64,000 nt of DNA, taken from Mangrovimonas aestuarii (GTDB taxonomy: Bacteria; Bacteroidota; Bacteroidia; Flavobacteriales; Flavobacteriaceae). Below, one piece after another: positions 10,217 to 19,162 of this stretch. The stretch's first letter is position 1. Every line of letters starts with the position of its first letter. The notes beneath the pieces were generated by a model. The model was not told the origin of the DNA. It was given only the letters and a program-made list of their open reading frames with translations, and did no database searches. The stretch spans positions 1 to 64,000 of the forward strand of contig NZ_JARACK010000011.1 of NCBI RefSeq assembly GCF_028767185.1. Direction: 5' to 3'. A program made the translations under genes and the position numbers.

Positions 10217-10243
10217 AAAAGGCTACCATATTGGTAGCCTTTT
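10217..10243 (-). terminator. Rho-independent terminator of gene 4
   Basis: A 12-bp stem AAAAGGCTACCA / TGGTAGCCTTTT with a TAT loop. A U-run follows on the minus strand. Confidence 0.88.
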
Positions 10244-10265
10244 ACTTTTTACAATTTAAACAGTT

Positions 10266-13200
10266 TTATTGCTTAATTACACGAATGGTTTCCAAATTTC
10301 CATCAATACTAACTTTTACAAAATACGCTCCTGTTTGCAGGTTAGACATATCTAAATCTACTTTCATAGTGTTTGGAGCTGCATTAATAACCTGCTGACC
10401 CAACATATTGAAAACAGCAACATGTTGAATGTTTTTCTGAGCTGTTAACACCAAGTTAGAACTAACTGGGTTTGGATAATATGAGAATTGATACAATTGC
10501 TCTAATTCCTCAACTCCCAAGGTAGTTGGCGACCACAATTTCAAATCGAAAGAACCATCTGCAACAGGAGCTGAAGCGTATGCATAAATACGAACATAGT
10601 AGGTTTCTCCTACAGTCAATCCAGTAGCTTGAACCTCTTCTACGCCTGCAGAGAAATTACTATCAGAACAGTCCATTACGCTTAACCCGCCTTCACATGT
10701 TCCAGAATACAATTGAACCACACAGTCGAAATTTGCATCAAAGGTTATGTTCACGTCAGAAGTCAACGCTTCAAATGTATACCATACATCATCATTAGCC
10801 GTTCCTCCTGTTCCACCATCACAACCTTCGGCTGCCAAACCAGAATCGGTAGAACCGTCTATGGTTCCTGGAATTGCTGTAGCAGAAGCTACATCTATAA
10901 TACCAGTTTCCTGAGTAACAACATCAGCTACTGAACAGTCATCATTAGATGGAGGACAATCAAAAGTAACAGGATCACTTGTGAACTCACAGCTCGCATC
11001 GTTGTCGTCTGTTACGGTAAAGGAAACAGAAGTTCCTGAAGTATATGGTCCAAATTGAACTACTCCTGTAGCTGTAGCAGTTTCTACAAAACCAAAGAAG
11101 TCATCGGCAATTGTTAAACTACTAGCACTTCCCATATCTGTAATATCAACATCTACAAAAAACTCTCCTGTGGTATCACAATTATCCACAACTGTATACG
11201 TTGCTGTTGCATTGGAACAGGTATTATCGGTTAATTCAAAGGTATACGCAGTACTTTGTGGAGAGGCCCAAGTAGAAATGACAAAATAATAAGACGTTCC
11301 CATAACAACATCCATATCAAAATTTATTTCGGCAGCTCCAAAGCCATTGGAACCTCCAGCAATACAGGAGACACCAATATCAGCACAGCTTTCATAAACA
11401 AAAACACCAGCATAAATTTCTGTTGGCAATAACGACACCTCTATAGAAGTATCGGCTGTAGCCGTATAAACATAAACCACATCATCTCCATCTAAATAGT
11501 ACCCCGTTGTCCCACATGATTCACCAGGCTCCTGACTATAATCGTCAAAATAGTTAGAGGTATTATCTGTAGTAGAATAAGGCAACGAAGTAATCTCTAA
11601 GGCTTCTGAACAAATTTGACCAGGTATAGGACAAGCAGCTTGTGATAATGGCCCACTAAACAAAGGACAGTTAGGGTCGTCGGTGTCATTTACAGTAATG
11701 TTAACATTAGTTCCATTATCGAATGGTCCAAAAGTCACTATTCCTATTCCAGAAACAACTTGAGCTGTACTTCCTTGATCATCTGTAATCGTTAATGAGT
11801 CCGCATCTCCCATATCGGTAATATCAACGTCAATAAGAAATCCACTGTTGCCCTCATCACAATCTGAAACAACAAAATAGTTAGCTGATGCATCTATACA
11901 CGTATTTTCCGTCAATTGAAAATCATAACCAATTGATTGCGTCCAAGATGATCCTATAACAAAGTAATATGGAGTACCTGCAGTTACATCCATATCAAAA
12001 TTTATAAATTCTTGATATCCGCCCATACCTGCAACACAATTTACTCCTATATCTGTACAACTGTTATAAACAAAAACACCAGAAGACACGAAAGGGGTAC
12101 TAGGAATCAACTTCACCTCGATTGAGGTATCTACAGAAGGGGTATAAACATATACTACTTCATCACTCTCCAAGAACCATTGGTTTCCACCACAGCTATC
12201 ACCTGGATTTGCGTCATAATCATCAAAATAGTTACTGGTATCGTCGGTAGTAAAATATGGTATTGAACCAATTTCAATAGCCGACACACAGTTCTGCCCT
12301 GGAACCGGGCAATCCATTTGCGTTAGTGCTCCACTGTATATTGGACAGTTAGGGTCATCTGTATCGTTAACAGCTATGTTAACGATAGTAGCATTATCGT
12401 ATGGCCCAAAAACAAACAAACCTGCTTCGGTAACAACCTCAGCAGTACTTCCCTGATCATCGGCAATGGTCAAGGAATTAGCATCTCCCATATCAGTAAT
12501 ATCAACTTCAACAAGAAATCCACTGTTCACTTCATTACAATCCGGAACAACCAAAAAGCTAGCCGTGGCATCTATACATGTATTTTGGGTCAATTCAAAA
12601 ACATACCCAGTACTTTGTGGCTGAGCCCAAGTAGAGATTACAAAATAATAAGTCGTTCCTGTAATTACATCCAAATCGAAATTAAGTTCTACTGTCCCCT
12701 CTTCCCAATTATAACTATCTCCTCCAACACAAGCAACACCTATATCAGCACAATCTGTATATACAAAAATACCAGCGTAGGCATTAGTAGGTGTTAAGGA
12801 TACCTCGATAGATTCATCAGCAGTAGCGGTATAAGCATAAACTACATCATCCCCATTAAGAAAATTATTAGAAACTCCACAACCAGTACTTCCTGGTATT
12901 CCACTATAATCATCGCCATATAAAGAAGTATCATCGGCTACATTATACGGTAGGCTTGTTACTGTTATAGGCAATTCACAGGTCTCTCCATAATTTTTTT
13001 GTGTCCATGTAAAAGGACCTATCCATACGCTATCATCACCACCACAATTGGCTTGAATATAAATATCGTAGGAAGCACCTGGAGTTAAAGCCCCAATAAC
13101 TACTGAAGGATTAGAAGTAACTGTACCGGGAGTACCTAATCCTTGATCAAATCCCATATCACCATATTCATAACTCCAATCTGTTTCAGTCCCACCTTCT

Positions 13201-13694
13201 TCCCATGAAATGGTAGCCTGGCTCACATCATCTAAGGTTACAGCTACATTTATAGGCGCAGGACAGGGAGGGGTATTAAAGGTTACCTCTAAATCAACAG
13301 ATAAAAAGACTTGATCATTATATGTATCCAAGTTATTTGAAGTAAAGGTCAATGTTGTGAACCCTGTAATATCCATGTTTATAAAATCAGAAACACATCC
13401 ATTAGGAATTGAAGTCCCATCAGCGGAACCTCCGGTTACTGTTAAACCAAAATCATACCAATTACCACAATAGTCTGTCCCCCCTGGCGCAGAGTAGGTC
13501 ATTGAAACGTTGTCCATTGTAACAGCGGTCATGGTTTGACCTTGATTAACTGAAATTTGATCTGGTGTAATTGTCAGCGTGAATGAATCACTGTCTAGCC
13601 CAGAGGCTGTAAACGTTTGGGTACCGATCATTTGAGCATACCCACCAACTATGGACAACAGAAATGCCCATAGAAAAAAAGTAACTTTTTTCAT
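10266..13694 (-). CDS. Large secreted PPC/FnIII repeat protein with T9SS sorting domain, type B (gene 4)
   Basis: 1142 residues. Signal peptide 1-20 (ends GYA/Q), type B N-terminal beta domain (about 21-145) and one FnIII (about 146-236). Three tandem PPC-plus-beta units start near residues 237, 466 and 693, each with GDDVVYxYTAT or SDEVVYVYTP and IGVxC motifs. The final PPC-like domain lies at about 918-1050 (DDCSVADVVTQETG), and the T9SS sorting domain at about 1060-1142 (FSYYPNPVSSNLVL). Predicted surface or released protein; the paired Cys in each unit suggest disulfides. It has the same length and architecture as gene 6 and shares a 474-bp identical stretch with it. Expression is probably controlled by the four GTTAA repeats upstream. 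Confidence 0.88.
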   Translation of the reverse strand: MKKVTFFLWAFLLSIVGGYAQMIGTQTFTASGLDSDSFTLTITPDQISVNQGQTMTAVTMDNVSMTYSAPGGTDYCGNWYDFGLTVTGGSADGTSIPNGCVSDFINMDITGFTTLTFTSNNLDTYNDQVFLSVDLEVTFNTPPCPAPINVAVTLDDVSQATISWEEGGTETDWSYEYGDMGFDQGLGTPGTVTSNPSVVIGALTPGASYDIYIQANCGGDDSVWIGPFTWTQKNYGETCELPITVTSLPYNVADDTSLYGDDYSGIPGSTGCGVSNNFLNGDDVVYAYTATADESIEVSLTPTNAYAGIFVYTDCADIGVACVGGDSYNWEEGTVELNFDLDVITGTTYYFVISTWAQPQSTGYVFELTQNTCIDATASFLVVPDCNEVNSGFLVEVDITDMGDANSLTIADDQGSTAEVVTEAGLFVFGPYDNATIVNIAVNDTDDPNCPIYSGALTQMDCPVPGQNCVSAIEIGSIPYFTTDDTSNYFDDYDANPGDSCGGNQWFLESDEVVYVYTPSVDTSIEVKLIPSTPFVSSGVFVYNSCTDIGVNCVAGMGGYQEFINFDMDVTAGTPYYFVIGSSWTQSIGYDFQLTENTCIDASANYFVVSDCDEGNSGFLIDVDITDMGDADSLTITDDQGSTAQVVSGIGIVTFGPFDNGTNVNITVNDTDDPNCPLFSGPLSQAACPIPGQICSEALEITSLPYSTTDNTSNYFDDYSQEPGESCGTTGYYLDGDDVVYVYTATADTSIEVSLLPTEIYAGVFVYESCADIGVSCIAGGSNGFGAAEINFDMDVVMGTSYYFVISTWASPQSTAYTFELTDNTCSNATATYTVVDNCDTTGEFFVDVDITDMGSASSLTIADDFFGFVETATATGVVQFGPYTSGTSVSFTVTDDNDASCEFTSDPVTFDCPPSNDDCSVADVVTQETGIIDVASATAIPGTIDGSTDSGLAAEGCDGGTGGTANDDVWYTFEALTSDVNITFDANFDCVVQLYSGTCEGGLSVMDCSDSNFSAGVEEVQATGLTVGETYYVRIYAYASAPVADGSFDLKLWSPTTLGVEELEQLYQFSYYPNPVSSNLVLTAQKNIQHVAVFNMLGQQVINAAPNTMKVDLDMSNLQTGAYFVKVSIDGNLETIRVIKQ
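10797..11270 (-). repeat. 474-bp tract identical to 15930-16403 (gene conversion copy 1)
   Basis: Base-by-base reading found no difference between 10797-11270 and 15930-16403. Substitutions resume immediately outside (A/G at 10796/15929; AGTAGAAATG against GGTAGAGATA at the other end). The tract encodes the last small beta domain and the start of the final PPC-like domain. Confidence 0.85.
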
Positions 13695-13727
13695 TTTTTA
13701 AATTGTTAATTAATTATTGAGTGGTTG

Positions 13728-13800
13728 TAAAACTACACTTTTCATTTTTTTGAAACAACAAAAAATTAACATTAATTAACTTTATTTAACACGAATTAAC
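13728..13800 (-). promoter_or_regulatory. Predicted promoter with four phased GTTAA repeats, gene 4
   Basis: Four plus-strand TTAAC elements (GTTAA in coding sense) at 13766-13770, 13776-13780, 13786-13790 and 13796-13800 are perfectly phased at 10 bp. A -7-like box TAGTTTTA (13728-13735) sits about 34 nt before the ATG, 30 bp from the nearest repeat. This is the longest repeat run in the array. Confidence 0.55.
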
Positions 13801-13973
13801 CTTAAAAAACCAGAGAAAACCCCTAATCAACCTATTAAAACAAGAAAAAAATTAACAATATTAAAAATCAAAAAACATATAAAAAACAACTCAAAGCCTT
13901 ACAAAAAATATCAATAAGCATTAACTAACCATTTAGAATAAGAGCTTATTTTTAAAGTTTATCACAAACAAAA

Positions 13974-13993
13974 AGCCGCCCATTAGGACGGCT
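13974..13993 (-). terminator. Weak terminator after the gene 5 remnant
   Basis: In the minus-strand RNA an 8-bp stem (AGCCGTCC / GGGCGGCT, one G-U wobble) with a TAAT loop is followed by TTTTTGTTTG. Confidence 0.65.
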
Positions 13994-14019
13994 ATATATT
14001 TAATTATTAAAAACTAATA

Positions 14020-15306
14020 TTACTTCTTGATAACTCTTAACGTTTCAGCAACACCATTTATCATGATTTTCACAAAATACGCTCCTTCCTGTAGATTTAG
14101 CATATCAAGGTCAACTTTCATGGCATTTGGAGTCACTTCAAGAACCTGCTGCCCTAATACATTGTAAACAGTCACATTTTGAATGTCTTTCTGAGCCGTT
14201 AACACCAAGTTAAAGCTAACTGGGTTTGGATAGTATGAGAATTGATACAATTGCTCTAATTCCCCAACTCCCAAGGTAGTAGGCGACCAAACTTTTAAAT
14301 TGAACGTTCCATCTGCAGCTATAACTGAAGCATATTGATATATACGTACATAATACGTTTCACCTATTGTTAATCCTGTAGCTTGAACTTCTTCTACTCC
14401 TGTAGATGTATTACTATCAGAACAATCGATTACACTTAACCCTCCTGCACATGTTCCAGAATACAATTGAACCACACAGTCGAAATTTGCATCAAAGGTT
14501 ATGTTCACGTCAGAAGTCAACGCTTCAAATGTATACCATACATCATCATTAGCAGTTCCGGTAAAACCACTACAAGACTCTGCAGCCAAGCCAGAATCGG
14601 TAGAGCCATCTATAGTTCCTGGAATTGCTGTTGCAGAAGCTACATCAATAATACCAGTTTCCTGAGTAACAATATCGGCTACCGAACAGTCATCATTAGA
14701 TGGAGGACAATCAAAAGTAACCGGATCACTGGTAAACTCACAGCTCGCATCGTTGTCGTCAGTTATGGTAAAGGAAACTGAGGCTCCAGAAGTATATGGT
14801 CCAAATTGAACTACTCCTTTAGCTGTAGCAGTTTCTACAAAACCAAAGAAGTCATCGGTAATTGTTAGAGACGCAGCATCCCCCATATCTGTTACATCAA
14901 CCTCTATTAAAAATCCGCCACTCGTTTCACAGTCGTTAACCACCATAAAATTAGCAGTTGCATCTACACAAGTATTTTCTGTTAACTCAAACATATAACC
15001 TAAAGATTGAGACCACGCAGACGCTATTACAAAATAATAAGGTGTTCCAGCGGTGACATCCATATCGAAATTCACCTCCGAATTATACCCTATTAAACCA
15101 TCAATACAATTCACCCCGATATCAGTACAACTGTTGTAAACAAAAATTCCTAGGTAACTGTACAGTTCGGTTGGAACCAACGACACTTCTATTGAGGTAT
15201 CTTCAGTAGGCGTATAAACGTAAACCACTTCGTTAGCGGTCGCCATATCTATTTCTGCGTCGTCTCCCTCGTAAATCAACTGAATCTCTAACACAAATAG
15301 TCGCAA
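14020..15306 (-). pseudogene. 5'-truncated type B paralogue (gene 5 remnant)
   Basis: The frame encodes the C-terminal 400 or so residues of a type B protein: most of one PPC domain, the small beta domain, the final PPC-like domain and an intact T9SS sorting domain (FSYYPNPVSFNLVL). There is no signal peptide, no N-terminal domain and no FnIII. The longest frame would need a TTG start at 15306, and an in-frame TGA at 15319-15321 bars anything longer. About 60 bp of unrelated sequence abut the homology near 15240. It lies directly downstream of gene 6's terminator, with no promoter or GTTAA repeats, so it is probably silent. It still shares mosaic blocks with genes 3 and 6 and could act as a donor for gene conversion (inference). 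Confidence 0.8.
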
Positions 15307-15334
15307 AAACTCTTGATTTCAATTCTCCAGACTA

Positions 15335-15366
15335 AAAAAGCCCCCAACCTGAGTTGGGGGCTTTTT
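15335..15366 (-). terminator. Rho-independent terminator of gene 6
   Basis: A strong stem AAAAAGCCCCCAAC / GTTGGGGGCTTTTT with a CTGA loop. It is nearly identical to the gene 3 terminator (5836-5868), including bases beyond it (GCACTATATTAAATTA). Confidence 0.92.
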
Positions 15367-15398
15367 ATTGAAAGCACTATATTAAATTAACTAAACCT

Positions 15399-18300
15399 TT
15401 ATTCCTTAACTACTCTAATGGTTTCAAGAGTATCATTGATCATAACCTTAACAAAGTATGCTCCAGTTTGCAGGTTAGACATATCTAGATCTACTTTCAT
15501 GGTATTTGGAGCAGCATTAATAACCTGCTGACCCAACATATTGTAAACAGCAATATTTTGAATGTCTTTCTGAGCTGTTAACATCAAGTTAGAACTAACT
15601 GGGTTTGGATAATATGAGAATTGATACAATTGTTCTAATTCCTCAACTCCCAAGGTAGTTGGCGACCAAACTTTTAAATTGAACGTTCCATCTGCAGCTA
15701 CAGCTGAAGCATATTGATATATACGTACATAATACGTTTCACCTACAGTCAATCCAGTAGCCTGAACCTCTTCTACCCCTGCAGAGAAATTACTATCAGA
15801 ACAGTCCATTACGCTTAACCCACCTTCACATGTACCAGAATACAATTGAACCACACAGTCGAAATTCGCATCAAAGGTTATGTTCACGTCAGAAGTCAAC
15901 GCTTCAAATGTATACCATACATCATCATTGGCCGTTCCTCCTGTTCCACCATCACAACCTTCGGCTGCCAAACCAGAATCGGTAGAACCGTCTATGGTTC
16001 CTGGAATTGCTGTAGCAGAAGCTACATCTATAATACCAGTTTCCTGAGTAACAACATCAGCTACTGAACAGTCATCATTAGATGGAGGACAATCAAAAGT
16101 AACAGGATCACTTGTGAACTCACAGCTCGCATCGTTGTCGTCTGTTACGGTAAAGGAAACAGAAGTTCCTGAAGTATATGGTCCAAATTGAACTACTCCT
16201 GTAGCTGTAGCAGTTTCTACAAAACCAAAGAAGTCATCGGCAATTGTTAAACTACTAGCACTTCCCATATCTGTAATATCAACATCTACAAAAAACTCTC
16301 CTGTGGTATCACAATTATCCACAACTGTATACGTTGCTGTTGCATTGGAACAGGTATTATCGGTTAATTCAAAGGTATACGCAGTACTTTGTGGAGAGGC
16401 CCAGGTAGAGATAACAAAATAATACGATTCTCCTGCGATTACATCTAAGTCGAAATTCCTTTCATTAGTAGTGTAATCACCCATTCCAGCAATACAATTT
16501 ACCCCTATATCGGCACAACTCTCATAAACAAAAATCCCTGAATAACTCCCTGTAGGAGTCAATGACACCTCTATAGATGTATCTGTAGTTGCAGTATAAA
16601 CATAAACCACATCATCCCCTGTTAAATAACCATAACTTACCCCACAACCTTCTGACGCTCCTGGTATTCCATCGTAATCATCAAAATAGTTAGCAGTATC
16701 ATCGGTAGTAGAATATGGCAATGCATCAACAACTAAAGCTTCACCACAATTCTGTCCTGGAATTGGACATGCTGCTTGAGTCAACATACCACTATACAAC
16801 GGACAGTTAGGGTCATCGGTATCATTTACGGTAATATTAACTTCTGTAGCGTTTACGTAAGGCCCAAAAGTCACCACACCAGTAGCAGAAACAACCTGAT
16901 CGTCACTTCCCTGATCATCACTAATTGTTAAAGAGGCGGCATCTCCCATATCTGTAACATTAACATCAATAAGGAACCCTCCACTAGTTTCACAATCGTT
17001 AACCACCATATAATTAGCAGTTGCATCTACACAGGTATTTTCTGTTAATTCAAACATGTAAGCAATAGACTGTGTCCAAGCAGAAGCAATTACAAAGTAA
17101 TATGACGTTCCAGCAGTAACATCCATATCGAAGTTAATATCGGTATTATAACCACTATTACCCGCAATACAGTTTACACCTATATCCGTACAACTGTTGT
17201 AAACAAAAAGTCCTGAGTAAGTATAATCATCGGTTGGAACCAACGCTACTTCTACCGAAGTATCTGTAGTAGGCGTATAAACATATACCACTTCATCACT
17301 GTTTAAGTACCAGTTGTTTCCACCACAGTTTTCTCCCGGGTTACCATCATAATCATCAAAATAGTTAGACGTATCATCTATAGTAGTATAAGGCAAAGCA
17401 TCTACCACTATAGCTTCACCACAGTTTTGACCAGGTACTGGACACGCAGCTTGTGTCAACACACCACTATATAGAGGACAGTTAGGATCGTCTGTATCGT
17501 TTACGGTAATGTTAACTTCTGTAGCGTTATCGTACGGTCCAAAAGTCAACAACCCTGTTTCAGATACAACTTGTTCTGCACTTCCTTGGTCATCAGTAAT
17601 TGTTAAAGAAGCGGCATCTCCCATATCTGTAATATCTACCTCAATCAGGAATCCACCACTAGTCTCACAGTCGTTAACAACCAAATAGGTAGCCGCAGCA
17701 TCAACACACGTATTCTGTGTCAATTCAAAATTATATTCTGTACTTTGAGGAGAAGCCCAAGTAGAGATAACAAAATAGTATGTTGTTCCACTGACTACAT
17801 CTAAATCAAAATTTATCTCTGCTATACCTTCTACGTAATCGTAATTACCCCCCGCAATACAAGCAACACCTATATCGGCACAATCTTCGTACACAAAAAT
17901 TCCTGCATAGGAAGTTGTTGGTGTTAATGATACTTCAATAGACTCATCTGCTGTAGCTGTGTAGGCATAAACCACATCATCTCCATTTAAATAAGAGGAA
18001 GTTGTACCACAACCTGTAGCTCCTGGTGTTCCAGAATAATCATCACCAAACAAAGCGGTATCGTCTGAATCAAGATACGGTAGCGCATCTACCACTATAG
18101 GCAGATCACAGGTTTCCCCATAGTTTAGCTGAGTCCATGTAATTGCATTTGTCCAAACGCTGGTCTCACTTCCACAATTGGCTTGAAGGTAAATATCGTA
18201 ACTTCCTCCTGGCAATAATGAGCTCAAAGCTAAAGTTGGATCTGTACTTACTGTTCCCGTAGTGCCAGTTCCAAATTCAAATCCAGCCTCTCCATACTCA

Positions 18301-18827
18301 TAGTTCCATTCTGTTTCAGAACCACCAGCTTCCCAGTTAATTGTAGCTTGATCTACGTCGTCAATAGCTACAACAACATTAATTGGTTTAGCACAGCTTG
18401 GCGTGTCGTAAGTTACCTCAAATTCTACCGATAAAAACGCTTGATCATCCCAAGTATCTAAATTATTTGAAGTGAAGGTAAGCGATGTAAACCCTGTAAC
18501 ATCAAGATCATTGTAATCTGCAGAACAGCCATTAGCAATTGAGGTTCCATCGGCTGTACCACCGGTTACGGATAAAGCAAAATCATACCAGTTACCACAA
18601 TAGTCCCAACCACCAGGTGCAGACCCATAAGTCGCTGAAAAGTTGCTGATGGTAATTGCGGTCATTGGCTGACCTTGATTTACAGTAATTTGATCTGGCG
18701 TGACAGTAAGGGTGAATGCATCACTGTCCAACCCAGTAGCGGTAAAGGTTTGCGTATCTATTGATTGCGCAAATCCAGTCACTATAGACAATAGAAATGC
18801 CCATAGAAAACAAGTAATTTTCTTCAT
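15399..18827 (-). CDS. Large secreted PPC/FnIII repeat protein with T9SS sorting domain, type B (gene 6)
   Basis: 1142 residues, collinear with gene 4. Its signal peptide is almost the same as that of gene 2 (MKKITCFLWAFLLSIVTGFA). N-terminal beta domain to about 145, one FnIII to about 236, then three PPC-plus-beta units starting near 237, 470 and 695. The final PPC-like domain lies at about 918-1050 and the T9SS sorting domain at about 1060-1142. Its 3' part is mosaic: 15661-15741 resembles genes 3 and 5, while 15742-16403 matches gene 4, with 474 bp identical. Predicted to be T9SS-exported; the ligand is unknown. Repeated Cys-containing PPC units suggest a rigid extended surface protein (inference). 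Confidence 0.88.
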   Translation of the reverse strand: MKKITCFLWAFLLSIVTGFAQSIDTQTFTATGLDSDAFTLTVTPDQITVNQGQPMTAITISNFSATYGSAPGGWDYCGNWYDFALSVTGGTADGTSIANGCSADYNDLDVTGFTSLTFTSNNLDTWDDQAFLSVEFEVTYDTPSCAKPINVVVAIDDVDQATINWEAGGSETEWNYEYGEAGFEFGTGTTGTVSTDPTLALSSLLPGGSYDIYLQANCGSETSVWTNAITWTQLNYGETCDLPIVVDALPYLDSDDTALFGDDYSGTPGATGCGTTSSYLNGDDVVYAYTATADESIEVSLTPTTSYAGIFVYEDCADIGVACIAGGNYDYVEGIAEINFDLDVVSGTTYYFVISTWASPQSTEYNFELTQNTCVDAAATYLVVNDCETSGGFLIEVDITDMGDAASLTITDDQGSAEQVVSETGLLTFGPYDNATEVNITVNDTDDPNCPLYSGVLTQAACPVPGQNCGEAIVVDALPYTTIDDTSNYFDDYDGNPGENCGGNNWYLNSDEVVYVYTPTTDTSVEVALVPTDDYTYSGLFVYNSCTDIGVNCIAGNSGYNTDINFDMDVTAGTSYYFVIASAWTQSIAYMFELTENTCVDATANYMVVNDCETSGGFLIDVNVTDMGDAASLTISDDQGSDDQVVSATGVVTFGPYVNATEVNITVNDTDDPNCPLYSGMLTQAACPIPGQNCGEALVVDALPYSTTDDTANYFDDYDGIPGASEGCGVSYGYLTGDDVVYVYTATTDTSIEVSLTPTGSYSGIFVYESCADIGVNCIAGMGDYTTNERNFDLDVIAGESYYFVISTWASPQSTAYTFELTDNTCSNATATYTVVDNCDTTGEFFVDVDITDMGSASSLTIADDFFGFVETATATGVVQFGPYTSGTSVSFTVTDDNDASCEFTSDPVTFDCPPSNDDCSVADVVTQETGIIDVASATAIPGTIDGSTDSGLAAEGCDGGTGGTANDDVWYTFEALTSDVNITFDANFDCVVQLYSGTCEGGLSVMDCSDSNFSAGVEEVQATGLTVGETYYVRIYQYASAVAADGTFNLKVWSPTTLGVEELEQLYQFSYYPNPVSSNLMLTAQKDIQNIAVYNMLGQQVINAAPNTMKVDLDMSNLQTGAYFVKVMINDTLETIRVVKE
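15930..16403 (-). repeat. 474-bp tract identical to 10797-11270 (gene conversion copy 2)
   Basis: Partner of the identical tract in gene 4. Synonymous sites are identical too, so sequence homogenisation is recent compared with the rest of these genes. Confidence 0.85.
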
Positions 18828-18870
18828 AAATTAATTTTAGTTAATTGTTAATTTTGGTTAAAAATTTTGC

Positions 18871-18899
18871 TGAAACTAACACTATTAACTCTTTTTAAC
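18871..18899 (-). promoter_or_regulatory. Predicted promoter with phased GTTAA repeats, gene 6
   Basis: Plus-strand TTAAC at 18885-18889 and 18895-18899 (10 bp apart), plus a degenerate CTAAC at 18876-18880. Aligning with the gene 2 leader puts a weak -7-like box at 18871-18878, 6 bp from the first full repeat, the same gap as in gene 2. The adjoining leader to the ATG is nearly the same as that of gene 2. Confidence 0.42.
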
Positions 18900-19108
18900 A
18901 AACTATTTTTATTAAAATTGTTTTTTTTCAATCAAATAACCATTTCTCAACAACTTTCTTTAACGATCTCGCAATCAAAAAAAAGCGAACTTACACGCTT
19001 TATTATCAATGACATACATTTAAACAACAACTAAAAAAACCACTAATTAATTCAATAAACAGAATCTACAGAAACATGTATCATTCGCTAGGTGTTAAAC
19101 ACAAAAAA

Positions 19109-19136
19109 AAAGCCTATGGAACATTCCATAGGCTTT
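19109..19136 (-). terminator. Rho-independent terminator of gene 7
   Basis: A 12-bp stem AAAGCCTATGGA / TCCATAGGCTTT with an ACAT loop and a U-run on the minus strand. It has the same stem core as the gene 8 terminator at 24083-24106. Confidence 0.9.
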
Positions 19137-19162
19137 AAGAAAGAATTAATTTATTTTGAAAC

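Noticed and set aside
15241-15306. TTG at 15306 as a genuine start for gene 5
   Set aside because: It gives no signal peptide, lies next to the upstream gene's terminator and has no promoter; the segment before 15240 has no homology to the family.
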